Part shown: positions 6,965 through 15,542 of the stretch, one piece after another | How positions within the stretch are numbered: position 1 is the stretch's first letter | How the letters are laid out: each line of letters opens with the position of its first letter | IMG/VR virus record: IMGVR_UViG_3300032304_000037 | Location: 1-23,306 of that record | Length of the DNA stretch: 23,306 nt | Direction: 5' to 3' (one strand) | Origin: a virus | Notes under the pieces: generated by a model | What the model was told of the DNA's origin: nothing | Database searches by the model: none | The model's input: the letters and a program-made list of their open reading frames with translations, nothing else | Translations under genes and position numbers: made by a program

Positions 6965-9964
6965 ATGGCAACGACAGAGCCAATCCTCGTATCCATTCAG
7001 GCTGATGTTCAGCAACTTAAAAACGGATTAGCGCAAGCGCAAAACTCTCTCAAAGGATTGGGCGATAGCGTCAAACAATCCGGCAAATCCATGGACGACT
7101 TTGTAGGCAAACTTAAGCAAGTCGGAGCTACTTTAGGCGTTACTTTCGGTGCTACTGCGGTGCTTGGTTTTCTTAAAGCCTCAGTAGCCGATGCTAATGC
7201 AGCAGCAGCAGCACAAGATAGATTGCGTCAGATCCTTCTCACGACAGGCGGAGCTACTAACGATTTTGTAGATAGTCTCATAGCCCAAGCAGAGGCGTTG
7301 GAACAAGTCGGTGTAGTGACTGCCGATAATGTCTTGGTAGCCCAATCACAATTAGCGACTTTCGATCTCACCGGCGACACGATCAAGACTTTGACCCCGG
7401 CAATCTTAGATTATGTCACAGCTGAGAAGGGCGCTGCTGCGACCGCTGATGATTTTAGGCAGATGACTAACGGCCTTGCGCAAGCGCTCAACGGAAACTT
7501 CGGGTCTCTCACTCGAGTCGGATTTGTTCTTGACGATCAAACTAAGAAATTGATTTCTAGTGGAACAGAGAGCGAACGAGCAGCAGCGATCGTAGATGTA
7601 TTGAACTCTACCTACGAAGGTTTTAACGAGACTCTACGCGACACAAACCCAATTGCAGCAGCCAGAGCAGATCTATCAAAATTGCAAGGAGATATAGGCA
7701 AGGCACTATTACCGGCGGTCAAAGCCGTCAGCGAGTTTATTAGCACTCAATTTATTCCTGCGCTAAGAACTTTTGGCAAATTTATTAAAGATAACGCAGA
7801 TATTCTGGCCACTTTGACTATCGCTTTGGGTGCTGCTTATGTGGCTATGAAACTTTATCGCGGTATGGTAGTGATCACTGCTATCGCTTCGCAAGTCTAT
7901 GCAGTAGCAACGACTCTTATGAAAGGCGCTCAACTAGCCAGCATAGCCTCAACTAATGGACTCGCTGCTTCGATGCTTGCGCTCAACGCTGCTATGAGAG
8001 CCAACCCAATAGGAGTAATTGTCACCGCGCTCGCGTTGGTCGCAGCAGCCCTAGTGATTGCGTGGAAGCGATCCGAGACATTTAGAAATGTGGTTATCAC
8101 AGTAGCACAAGCTGCGTTGAAGGCTTTCGCTGCAATCGTTCCTATTATTGGTAAAGTGGCTGAGGCCGTTCTTAAATTGGTCACTGGGCCAATGCGAGGA
8201 TTTCTAACATTATTGTCTAAACTTCCCGGAGTAGGAAAGTATGCACAAGCAGGTTTGGATTTCATAAACAAAGGTCTAGACGGCGTATCTGATTTTGCTG
8301 ATACTGCTGCTAAAAAAGCAACTGAGTTATCAGCCGGCCTAGATAAATTACGCAAAAGTGCTACCAAAGCCGGAGAAGAAGTAGAAAAAGCCACTAAGGG
8401 TGGAGGCGGTGGAGGCGGAGACAAAAACGGAGGTTTAACTGACGAAGAAAAAGCAAAGCTTGAAGATTACAAAAAGAGCGTCAAAGATATTTACAAAGAT
8501 ATGAACGAAGTTATTGCTGACGCTAATGATCGCATGCAAGAAGCGACCAAGGATCGTGACGAGCGTATTGCCGAGGCTAACAAGCGCTATTCAGAGACAG
8601 TAGCCGATCTCAATAAGCGCTATTCAGAAGCATTGGCTGATGCTCAATTACGCTATGACGATGCAGAGATAGACGCACAAAAGACTTACGCCAAAGCACT
8701 AGCAGATAACGCAAAAGATTACGCCGATAAAGTCGCAGACATAGAAGAGAAACTGCAAGACAAAATATTAGATTTGCGCGAGAAGGCTCTGGAGAAGACG
8801 CAAGACCTGAATAGAGCTGCTACCGAAAGACAAGCTTCGATCGTCCAGCAATCTATGGATCGTCTTCGCTCCGCGTTCAACTCTGCTCTTAATCTAGATA
8901 ATTTTGTAAAGGGATCTAGCCCTAAGAACATGATCAAGCAATTGCAAGATGTTCTCAATGGCGCTAGAAAATTACAACAAAACGCTGCTGCTCTCGCGGG
9001 CATGGGTTACTCACAGACCTTTATCGAGCAGGTAGTGAAGAACGGCCCACGCCTCGGCAACAAAATCGCCGAAGCTCTCAAGAACGCCTCTCCTGAGACC
9101 AGTGAGAAACTTAAAGCGCTTTATATGGAAGTCGAGACCATTTCGAACACAGGAATGGACGACCTAGCCAAGACTATGAACGCCGGTGGCAAACTAGCGA
9201 CTCAAGAACTCATGGACGAATACAAGAAAGTCGCCACGGATCTTAAAGACTCTCTTGCCGAAGTAGATAAAGAACTTAGCAAGAGCCTCGCAGAAGCCCA
9301 TACAGATTATCGAAATGCAATCGCTGACGCTCAAGCGACAAGTATGGAACGCTTGGCTGACGCTAAGGCTCGCATGGATGAGGCTATCGCTAACGCTCTC
9401 CAAGCATTAACAAGATCCCGCGCCGAGGCCAAAAAGAACCTAGACGAAGGATTGGCAGAGGCCACTAAAACTCTTACTGAGTCATTAGCCGAGACACAAA
9501 AGAAATACGGCGAGGCTATCGATCAGATCAACAAAGACACTATGAAGAAGCTTGCAGATCTACAAGCCAAATTAGCCGAGGTTGCTGCTGCTATGGCTGC
9601 ACTTGGCGCTGCTAACGCTGCTGCTGACGCTCTAAGAAACGCTCCTAAATTTACGCCTTTCACTCCTGTGACTCCGGTAGTTCCTCCAAAAGACTCAAGC
9701 GGTAATTACATTCCTTACGGATCTCCGGGATCTGTAAAGCCCGGCGATAAAGGATTTATTGGGCCAGTTGCCGTAAATAATGTGAATATCACAGGCTATA
9801 ACTTAACCTCTCCTGCTGCGACCGGAGCTGCGGTATCTAATCAACTCAAATATGGATCTACTGTCAATACGACCACGCTGGCTGGTATCCTAGCTGCGAG
9901 CGCTCCTAAAACTACTACTCCTAAAGTCGCTCAATCATTAAGCGCTAATTTGAGGGATAGATAA
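6965..9964 (+). CDS. Tape measure protein with hendecad coiled coils
   Basis: The longest gene here (999 residues), between chaperones and distal tail protein. It sets tail length and may form a DNA channel at injection. Residues 1-270 are mostly helical. Hydrophobic, membrane-like segments lie near 280-320 and 349-367 (IGVIVTALALVAAALVIAW). A seven-glycine hinge (about 479-485) leads into ten exact 11-residue repeats (519-628), a mixed helical segment (629-758), and eleven more 11-residue repeats (759-879). The C-terminal 120 residues are Pro/Thr-rich and non-helical, perhaps the part cut off or bound at the tail tip. Length, position and layout make the call safe; no peptidase or lysozyme domain is visible. 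Confidence 0.92.
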   Translation: MATTEPILVSIQADVQQLKNGLAQAQNSLKGLGDSVKQSGKSMDDFVGKLKQVGATLGVTFGATAVLGFLKASVADANAAAAAQDRLRQILLTTGGATNDFVDSLIAQAEALEQVGVVTADNVLVAQSQLATFDLTGDTIKTLTPAILDYVTAEKGAAATADDFRQMTNGLAQALNGNFGSLTRVGFVLDDQTKKLISSGTESERAAAIVDVLNSTYEGFNETLRDTNPIAAARADLSKLQGDIGKALLPAVKAVSEFISTQFIPALRTFGKFIKDNADILATLTIALGAAYVAMKLYRGMVVITAIASQVYAVATTLMKGAQLASIASTNGLAASMLALNAAMRANPIGVIVTALALVAAALVIAWKRSETFRNVVITVAQAALKAFAAIVPIIGKVAEAVLKLVTGPMRGFLTLLSKLPGVGKYAQAGLDFINKGLDGVSDFADTAAKKATELSAGLDKLRKSATKAGEEVEKATKGGGGGGGDKNGGLTDEEKAKLEDYKKSVKDIYKDMNEVIADANDRMQEATKDRDERIAEANKRYSETVADLNKRYSEALADAQLRYDDAEIDAQKTYAKALADNAKDYADKVADIEEKLQDKILDLREKALEKTQDLNRAATERQASIVQQSMDRLRSAFNSALNLDNFVKGSSPKNMIKQLQDVLNGARKLQQNAAALAGMGYSQTFIEQVVKNGPRLGNKIAEALKNASPETSEKLKALYMEVETISNTGMDDLAKTMNAGGKLATQELMDEYKKVATDLKDSLAEVDKELSKSLAEAHTDYRNAIADAQATSMERLADAKARMDEAIANALQALTRSRAEAKKNLDEGLAEATKTLTESLAETQKKYGEAIDQINKDTMKKLADLQAKLAEVAAAMAALGAANAAADALRNAPKFTPFTPVTPVVPPKDSSGNYIPYGSPGSVKPGDKGFIGPVAVNNVNITGYNLTSPAATGAAVSNQLKYGSTVNTTTLAGILAASAPKTTTPKVAQSLSANLRDR
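8519..8848 (+). repeat. Ten 33-base (11-residue) repeats in the tape measure gene
   Basis: Residues 519-628 divide without gap into ten 11-residue units such as RYSETVADLNK, RYSEALADAQL, RYDDAEIDAQK, TYAKALADNAK and DYADKVADIEE. The 11-residue period points to a right-handed or straight coiled coil rather than the usual heptad type. Confidence 0.85.
9239..9601 (+). repeat. Eleven further 33-base (11-residue) repeats in the tape measure gene
   Basis: Residues 759-879 divide into units such as DLKDSLAEVDK, ELSKSLAEAHT, DYRNAIADAQA, NLDEGLAEATK, TLTESLAETQK and KYGEAIDQINK. The last unit (KLAEVAAAMAA) is degenerate. The phase is unbroken across the run. Confidence 0.82.
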
Positions 9965-10836
9965 TGAGTATTACTTTAACGGCAGAGTATTCGTTCTCCT
10001 TCAACGATCAAGTTTTTGGTGGCGCAGGATCTCCGTATCAGATCCAATCGGTAGATGGCCTCGAGGGAGTTCCTCCGATCCGCGCCCAAGACGATAACCG
10101 AGGCTACGCTGACGGAATGTTCTCCGGTAGAGATTTCTATGCCGGTCGTACTATCTCTATGATCCTTTTGGTTCTAGGATCAGACGACAACTCTGCTCAG
10201 GTCAATATGCAAACTTTGCAACGAGCGCTTCTTCCTCAGCAATCCGGAACTACGCCTTTGTATTTCTCTTTGCCACATAGCACCGGAGACATTACGCAAG
10301 TAATCAACGCTCGCGTTCGTGCCTTCCAGACGACTATCGACCCTAATTATACTTACGGGTATATCGTAGTCAGAGTCGAATTCTTCTGCCCTAATCCGAG
10401 CTACTTTAACGCCAACACTCAGACCGCTTTATTAGGCTACTTTCCTCCTACCGGGCGTGTCTATAACCGAACATACAATCTAGTCTATGATCCGGCTACG
10501 CTAGTCAAGACAACCACTATTAGCAATAACGGCTGGGCTACTACTTACCCGGTCATCTCCCTTAATGGCCCAATCGACAACCCAATCTTAGGCAACGAGA
10601 CTACAAACGAATATCTCAACTTCACAGTATCTATGGATAGCAATGATGTTCTCGTTGTCGATCTTTACAATAAATTGATTACATTAAACGGCGTATCTGC
10701 TCGTAATCTATTGACCTCCGGAGTTTGGTTCGCAGCTCCTCCGGGGAATTCAATCTTTACTCTTGAAGGAGATGTCGGCTCTACGGTAATCAATCAAACT
10801 GTCGCTACGATAGAATTCCAATCAGCATACATTTAG
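9964..10836 (+). CDS. Distal tail protein (Dit-like)
   Basis: A 290-residue beta-rich protein directly after the tape measure (TAATG overlap), the usual place for the ring that links tail tube and tip. The N-terminal part contains YQIQSVDGLEGVPPIRAQDD and GRTISMILLVLG. Then comes TTPLYFSLPHSTGD and YTYGYIVVRVEFFCPNPSYF, which matches the common Dit pattern in which a strand ends at 'F.cpdP.ff'. The C-terminal half resembles a galectin-like beta sandwich (STFTLEGDVGS-type ending, here IFTLEGDVGSTVINQTVATIEF). It is the hub to which the following fibres would attach. Confidence 0.82.
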   Translation: MSITLTAEYSFSFNDQVFGGAGSPYQIQSVDGLEGVPPIRAQDDNRGYADGMFSGRDFYAGRTISMILLVLGSDDNSAQVNMQTLQRALLPQQSGTTPLYFSLPHSTGDITQVINARVRAFQTTIDPNYTYGYIVVRVEFFCPNPSYFNANTQTALLGYFPPTGRVYNRTYNLVYDPATLVKTTTISNNGWATTYPVISLNGPIDNPILGNETTNEYLNFTVSMDSNDVLVVDLYNKLITLNGVSARNLLTSGVWFAAPPGNSIFTLEGDVGSTVINQTVATIEFQSAYI

Positions 10837-10843
10837 GAGAACA

Positions 10844-11758
10844 ATGACTCTACATACACCTCCGAGTTGGTTACAGAACGCCTCTCACCCGGCTGAGAAC
10901 GATCGTTTAACAACTCAGGCACTTTGGGCTACTACCGGCATTATCAATCCTGCTTCGCTCGCGGTGACTGCTAACTCTCCTGCTGCTATGAATGTTTATG
11001 TCGCTGACGGCTGGGCTGCAATTGTAGGAACTACTCAGGCCGACATGGGTACTTATGTGGCCTATAACGATGACCCTGTATTACTTACAATAACTACGGC
11101 GAACCCTACTAATCCGCGCCGAGATCTAATTTGTATGACAGTCAATGACTCTTATTACTCTGGAGCACTCGACAATGTCGTATTGCAAGTCATAGCAGGA
11201 ACTCCTGCTGCTACTCCAGTAGTACCTTCTACACCGGCCAACTCAATTGCTCTCGCTTCGGTTTATGTGGCTGCTGGTGCTACTTCGATCAACACCGGCA
11301 ATATCACGGATCTTCGCGTGTCGGTGACTACTAATCTTCCTATTGGAGACATCACTGGTGTAACTGCGGGAACTGGATTGACCGGCGGAGGAACTTCTGG
11401 AACTGTAACTCTGGCTATTGACTCAACTGTGGCGCTAAAAAATCTTCCAATCAACGCGCAAACAGGAACTACCTATACGACTGTTCTCTCAGATAACGGA
11501 TCGTTAGTTACTCAAACTAACGCGTCTGCTATTGCCACAACTATTGCTCTTAACTCCTCTGTCAATTATCCTGTGGGCGCACAAATTACTTTTGCGCAGC
11601 TTGGAGCAGGTCAGGTGACTATTTCTGGAGCAGGTGGCGTGACTGTCGTATCTACCGGTGCGACTGCTGCTGCTCCTAAATTACGCGTTCAATATTCGAC
11701 CGCTACTGCTATTCAGACTTCGACAAACAATTGGCTAGTGGTCGGTGATATCTCGTGA
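10844..11758 (+). CDS. Tail fibre / minor tail protein with GDITGVTAGTG module
   Basis: A 304-residue protein with a good ribosome site (taggaga). Residues 1-165 form a domain seen in many actinobacterial phage minor tail proteins: HPAENDRLTTQALWATTGI, later PRRDLICMTVNDSYYSGA, then ALASVYVAAGATSI. From residue 168 a second module starts, GDITGVTAGTGLTGGGTSG, a classic beta-helical fibre linker. It is followed by a C-terminal domain with STGATAAAPKLRVQYSTATA ending in WLVVGDIS. The same module recurs in the gene at 12009. It probably forms a trimeric fibre or adaptor at the tail tip. The stop overlaps the GTG start of the next gene. Confidence 0.72.
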   Translation: MTLHTPPSWLQNASHPAENDRLTTQALWATTGIINPASLAVTANSPAAMNVYVADGWAAIVGTTQADMGTYVAYNDDPVLLTITTANPTNPRRDLICMTVNDSYYSGALDNVVLQVIAGTPAATPVVPSTPANSIALASVYVAAGATSINTGNITDLRVSVTTNLPIGDITGVTAGTGLTGGGTSGTVTLAIDSTVALKNLPINAQTGTTYTTVLSDNGSLVTQTNASAIATTIALNSSVNYPVGAQITFAQLGAGQVTISGAGGVTVVSTGATAAAPKLRVQYSTATAIQTSTNNWLVVGDIS

Positions 11759-12012
11759 GTCGCTTAGCCTTAACTCCTACTAATGTTCCGGCTTCTGCCA
11801 CGGATATTTCTACGCCTACGCTTCGTGCCGGAGATCTATATTTCAATACTTCTACTGGGCTTATGGTTTATACCGGCTCAGCTTGGTCTCAAGTATCTAC
11901 TGATGCTTTGATCACCGAGATAGATGCTGGCGTGTTTGATAGTATTGCTCCATATAGCGGAGGCGATCCGACCACAACGGCAACTCAATCTTTTGAGGGA
12001 GGAACTCCATGA
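11755..12012 (+). CDS. Small fibre-associated protein with GDLYFNTSTG motif
   Basis: An 85-residue protein that begins at GTG in a GTGA overlap with the fibre gene before it. Its core RAGDLYFNTSTGLMVYTGSAW is the short beta motif seen at the ends or junctions of many phage fibre proteins, and a similar motif occurs in the gene at 17413. The C-terminus (IAPYSGGDPTTTATQSFEGG) is polar and may be a flexible linker. It ends in an overlap with the next gene. It is probably a fibre connector subunit, though it may also be a piece of a formerly longer fibre protein. Confidence 0.6.
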   Translation: MSRLALTPTNVPASATDISTPTLRAGDLYFNTSTGLMVYTGSAWSQVSTDALITEIDAGVFDSIAPYSGGDPTTTATQSFEGGTP

Positions 12013-12644
12013 GCGTAGTAACACAGATCCAAGTACGCCGGGGTACGGCTTCTCAATGGACTTCTTCTAACCCTACTTTAGCTGCGGGCGAGTTCGGCTT
12101 TGAAACCGACACTAACAAACTTAAGTGCGGTAACGGAGCTACGGTGTGGAACTCTCTGGCCTATCTGAACAATGACGGAGACATTACCGGCGTAACTGCG
12201 GGTACTGGTATCTCAGGTGGCGGAACATCAGGCACAGTCACAGTATCAATTAATACTAGCGTTACCGCAGATCTGACTACCGCGCAGACTTTGACTAACA
12301 AGACTCTGACCGATCCTAAAATCAACCTTGCCTTTGACGCTGAGACTGCTTCTTATACGGCCGTTCTGGCTAATAATGGTCAAGTAGTCACAATGGACAA
12401 CGCTTCTGCCAATACATTTTCTATTCCTACAAACGCCTCTGTTGCGTTCCCAATCGGCACACAAATAAATGTGCTACAAATAGGCGCAGGGCAAACAACT
12501 ATTCAGGCCGTCACAAGCGGAACGACTACAATCCAATCGACCGGTGCGACTTCAGCAGCTCCAAAACTTAGAGTGCGTTATAGCGCAGCTACTTGCCTAA
12601 AAGCCGGAACGGATCTTTGGTATGTGTTTGGAGATATTGCCTGA
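12009..12644 (+). CDS. Receptor-binding tail fibre with Mtd-N-like domain
   Basis: A 211-residue protein. Residues 4-52 (QIQVRRGTASQWTSSNPTLA then GEFGFETDTNKLKCGNGATVW) closely match the N-terminal beta-prism domain of the major tropism determinant of Bordetella phage (Mtd_N), found on many phage receptor-binding proteins. From residue 57 comes GDITGVTAGTGISGGGTSGT and a C-terminal domain (STGATSAAPKLRVRYSAATC ... LWYVFGDIA) paralogous to the end of the gene at 10844. It likely attaches to the tail tip through its N-terminus. No C-type lectin domain and no diversity-generating retroelement are visible. The start overlaps the previous stop (ATGA) and the stop overlaps the next start (TGATG). 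Confidence 0.75.
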   Translation: MSVVTQIQVRRGTASQWTSSNPTLAAGEFGFETDTNKLKCGNGATVWNSLAYLNNDGDITGVTAGTGISGGGTSGTVTVSINTSVTADLTTAQTLTNKTLTDPKINLAFDAETASYTAVLANNGQVVTMDNASANTFSIPTNASVAFPIGTQINVLQIGAGQTTIQAVTSGTTTIQSTGATSAAPKLRVRYSAATCLKAGTDLWYVFGDIA

Positions 12645-13201
12645 TGCCTATTCTTGGAGTCATTGACTCAGCCAAATCTGGAAATCTTTATGCTGCCTCT
12701 TATGAGTCTATTGCAACTATAAATTTTGCTATTGATAGTGCAGGTTTCGATTTTGCAAACATTCCACAAGTTTATCAACATCTAGAATTAAGGTTTGTAA
12801 CTCAATCTAGTTTATCTGCAACTCTTGATAATCTTGCTCTTTATGCAAATAATGACACATCAAATGTTTATAGCACTCATTCTTTGTACGGTAATGGTTC
12901 ATCAGTGACATCGAATGCCTTTACGACACAACCGCGTATTTATCTTCCTTCCATAGTGTCTGCTAATCTGACTGCACAATTTACTGTTGGAATCATACAA
13001 ATTCTTGATTACACAAATACAAATAAATTCAAAACCACTAAAACTTTTAGCGGTTTTGATGCTAATGGATCGGGCATTACAGGTTTTTCATCAGGCTCAT
13101 TTCAATCCACTAGTGCCATTACACGATTTAGTGGCGGAACATCTGCCAACATTAAAGCAGGTAGCACTTTTGCACTATACGGAATTAAAGGAGTTGTGTG
13201 A
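12644..13201 (+). CDS. LYGI-module protein, array copy 1 (putative adhesin)
   Basis: The ATG at 12644, inside the preceding stop (TGATG), is preferred over an earlier in-frame ATG at 12593 that would overlap the previous gene by 52 bases. The 185-residue product has a short extra leader (MPILGVIDSAKSGNLYAAS) and one module: YESIATINF..., IPQVYQHLELRF, GNGSSVTSN, IIQILDYTNTNKFKT, closing with STFALYGIKGVV. Alternating strands and the 'S.IP..Y..L.' and 'LYGIK' ends suggest a beta-sandwich, lectin-like unit. I recognise the pattern from many aquatic phages but know no named function. The gene is clearly more AT-rich than the genes upstream. Confidence 0.7.
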   Translation: MPILGVIDSAKSGNLYAASYESIATINFAIDSAGFDFANIPQVYQHLELRFVTQSSLSATLDNLALYANNDTSNVYSTHSLYGNGSSVTSNAFTTQPRIYLPSIVSANLTAQFTVGIIQILDYTNTNKFKTTKTFSGFDANGSGITGFSSGSFQSTSAITRFSGGTSANIKAGSTFALYGIKGVV

Positions 13202-13722
13202 TGCCTAGTACTTACACTCCAATTGCTACCAGTACAGTTTCAGGAACAAGCACTTTTCAAGTCACATTTTCAAGTGTTTCGACAACATATACAGATATAG
13301 TTTTAATTGTGTCTGCTCGTTCTGATTTTGCAAGTGTAAGTGACCAATTATTATTTAGAGTTGGAAATGGAACACTAGACACAGGGAATAATTATTCAAG
13401 AACCGAGTTATATGGTGACGGAGCTTCCGCGCTATCAACGAGAGCAAGCAACGATAGTTGGATACGCGCAGGATTTGCTATTCCGGGAGCGTCTACTGCA
13501 TCTGGAACATTCTCGACAAATATAATGAATTTAATGAACTATTCAAATACCTCAATCAATAAAACTTTCTTATTGAAAGGTGGAGCTGTAAGTGGTTGGA
13601 CTACTGCTTATGTCAATTTATGGAGAAATACGGCAGCAATCAATACAATACAAATCTTTTGCGGTAATGGAAATTTTGTGGCTGGTTCAACAATGACTCT
13701 TTATGGAATAAAGGCGGTGTGA
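13201..13722 (+). CDS. LYGI-module protein, array copy 2 (putative adhesin)
   Basis: The ATG at 13201 is used, with its A shared with the previous stop (TGATG); a GTG directly before it is in frame but less likely. The 173-residue product is a single module: TYTPIATSTVSG, FSSVSTTYTDIVLIVSARSD, YSRTELYGDGASALSTRASN, LWRNTAAINTIQIFCGNGNF and the end GSTMTLYGIKAV. It shares these landmarks with the copies on both sides but has only limited overall identity, so the duplication is old or the copies were acquired separately. It is AT-rich like copy 1. A carbohydrate-binding or receptor-binding role is inferred from location. Confidence 0.7.
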   Translation: MPSTYTPIATSTVSGTSTFQVTFSSVSTTYTDIVLIVSARSDFASVSDQLLFRVGNGTLDTGNNYSRTELYGDGASALSTRASNDSWIRAGFAIPGASTASGTFSTNIMNLMNYSNTSINKTFLLKGGAVSGWTTAYVNLWRNTAAINTIQIFCGNGNFVAGSTMTLYGIKAV

Positions 13723-13723
13723 C

Positions 13724-15031
13724 ATGGCTAATACATACAAAGCCTTACAAACTGTAACTGTTGGCGCTGGTGGCGCAGCGAGTATTACCTTTACTGGAAT
13801 TCCTCAAAATTATACCAATCTAGTAATTAAAACAAGTATGAGAACGGCATATGCTGGCGTGTACGATATTCTTAACTTACAGTTCAATGGTGGTGGAATT
13901 TATCTTGCTACTAGAAATTTATACGGTACTGGTTCTGCAGCAGCATCAGACAATATAAATGTTGGATCATCTGTTTATTGGGCTGGATATGTACAAGGAA
14001 ATAGTGGCACAGCAAACACATTCGGTAATGACGAGATCTATATTCCAAACTATGTAGCTGGAGTTAACAAATCTTTTTCTTATGATATGGTTGTAGAAAA
14101 TAACGCAACTGCGAACATAATGACTTTAGGTGCCGGTCTTTGGTCTAGCACTACTCCAATAACATCAATCAATTTGTCATCAGCAAACGGTTCGAACATT
14201 CTGCAATATTCAAGCTTCACTCTTTACGGAGTATTTAACGCTGATGTATCTGCTGCTCCAGCGACTCCTACGATCGGAACTGCATCAGACGGCGGAACAG
14301 GCGATAGCGCGTCAATCACATTCACAGGCGTATCAAACGCAGCTAGTTACACGATGACTTCCACTCCGGGATCATTCACGGCGACCGGAACGGCAAGCCC
14401 TATTGTGGTTTCAGGATTGACTGCTGGAACTTCTTATACTTTCAAGGTTAAGGCTAACAATCCTTTCGGATCAAGCGCGGAGTCTGATGCGTCTAACTCA
14501 GTCACGATCGTAGCTGCGGGAGTGTTCGAGTCTATTGCTTCTCTTAGCGGAACCGGATCTAGTGGAACTATTAGTTTCACTTCTATTCCGTCCACATACA
14601 AACACCTGCAAATTCGTTACAACGCTCGTTGCGCGTCAGGTGCGATCACAGATCATTACATCAAACTCAATAACGATAGCGGATCTAACTACTCACGACA
14701 TTGGATGTTTGCTCTGGACTCAGGTGGCCCATACACATCTCAGGCATCAACCACGACACCGCCTTCAATGGGATATGTTCAAGGGTATGACACTAATCCA
14801 ACTACTGGCGCAATTATTGATATTTTAGATTATCAAAGCACATCTAAGAACAAAACAATTAAATACATTACAGGTGGCGATGAGCAATCAACTTCATCAC
14901 AAGGAGCTATGGTGATCGGTTCTGCTTTGTGGATGAATAACACAAATGCAATTAATCAGATTGACATTACATTAGCCAGCAGCAACTTCTCAACATCTAG
15001 TACATTTTCGTTATACGGAATTAAGGGGTAA
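13724..15031 (+). CDS. Two LYGI modules joined by an FN3 domain, array copies 3 and 4
   Basis: This 435-residue protein carries array module 3 (residues 1-170: YTNLVIKTSMRT ... LWSSTTPITSINLSSANGSN ... FTLYGVF). A fibronectin type III domain follows (about 176-262: SASITFTGVSNAASYTMTS, SGLTAGTSYTFKVKANNPFG). Array module 4 occupies residues 267-435 (FESIASLSG, SIPSTYKHLQIRYNAR, IIDILDYQSTSKNKTIKYI, STFSLYGIKG). FN3 domains are common spacers in virion proteins. Base composition changes along the gene: the ends are AT-rich, while about 14250-14760 looks like the phage core. It starts 1 base after the previous stop. Confidence 0.75.
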   Translation: MANTYKALQTVTVGAGGAASITFTGIPQNYTNLVIKTSMRTAYAGVYDILNLQFNGGGIYLATRNLYGTGSAAASDNINVGSSVYWAGYVQGNSGTANTFGNDEIYIPNYVAGVNKSFSYDMVVENNATANIMTLGAGLWSSTTPITSINLSSANGSNILQYSSFTLYGVFNADVSAAPATPTIGTASDGGTGDSASITFTGVSNAASYTMTSTPGSFTATGTASPIVVSGLTAGTSYTFKVKANNPFGSSAESDASNSVTIVAAGVFESIASLSGTGSSGTISFTSIPSTYKHLQIRYNARCASGAITDHYIKLNNDSGSNYSRHWMFALDSGGPYTSQASTTTPPSMGYVQGYDTNPTTGAIIDILDYQSTSKNKTIKYITGGDEQSTSSQGAMVIGSALWMNNTNAINQIDITLASSNFSTSSTFSLYGIKG

Positions 15032-15034
15032 GCA

Positions 15035-15541
15035 ATGGCAATCACATACGAACCAATTGCTACTACTACGCTAAGTGGTACTGCTACATCTATTACATTT
15101 AGTTCTATACCAAATACCTATACTGATTTGGTCGTCTCTTGGACGGCTTTAGCCAGCACCGCATCGTATCAACCTGCCATTAGATTTAACGGAGATAACG
15201 GCGCAAATTACAATATGCTAGAACTTTGGGGAGATGGAACAAGTCCTTCGTTCGCCACAGAGAGAGACACTTCATATATTAACGCAGCACGAGGTTCTTC
15301 TCTTAGTACTACAATACCTGAATTTACTGAGTTTAATATATTTTCTTACGCTGGTTCCACATACAAAACTGCAATTAACAAATACGCAGGAGATAACAAT
15401 GGAAGTGGTGTGATCGAAATAACTGTTGGCCTATGGCGCTCTACTGCTGCAATCAATTCACTCACACTTGTTAGTGCTAATGGTGCACAATCTCTTGCTG
15501 CTGGAACGATCGCCACACTATACGGAATTCGGAAAGCATAA
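15035..15541 (+). CDS. LYGI-module protein, array copy 5 (putative adhesin)
   Basis: A 168-residue single-module protein: MAITYEPIATTTLSG, FSSIPNTYTDLVVSWTALAS, NYNMLELWGDGTS, GLWRSTAAINSLTLVSANGA, ending TIATLYGIRKA. The opening (atggcaatcacatacgaaccaattgct) resembles the openings of copies 2, 3 and 6, and the end (ctatacggaatt) matches copies 1 and 4 at the DNA level. It is 3 bases from the previous stop. It is AT-rich relative to neighbouring structural genes. Confidence 0.7.
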   Translation: MAITYEPIATTTLSGTATSITFSSIPNTYTDLVVSWTALASTASYQPAIRFNGDNGANYNMLELWGDGTSPSFATERDTSYINAARGSSLSTTIPEFTEFNIFSYAGSTYKTAINKYAGDNNGSGVIEITVGLWRSTAAINSLTLVSANGAQSLAAGTIATLYGIRKA

Positions 15542-15542
15542 A

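Noticed and set aside
7930-8424. Minus-strand open frame (164 residues) starting with a proline run
   Set aside because: The prolines are the complement of the glycine hinge in the tape measure gene; no ribosome site and no recognisable motif.
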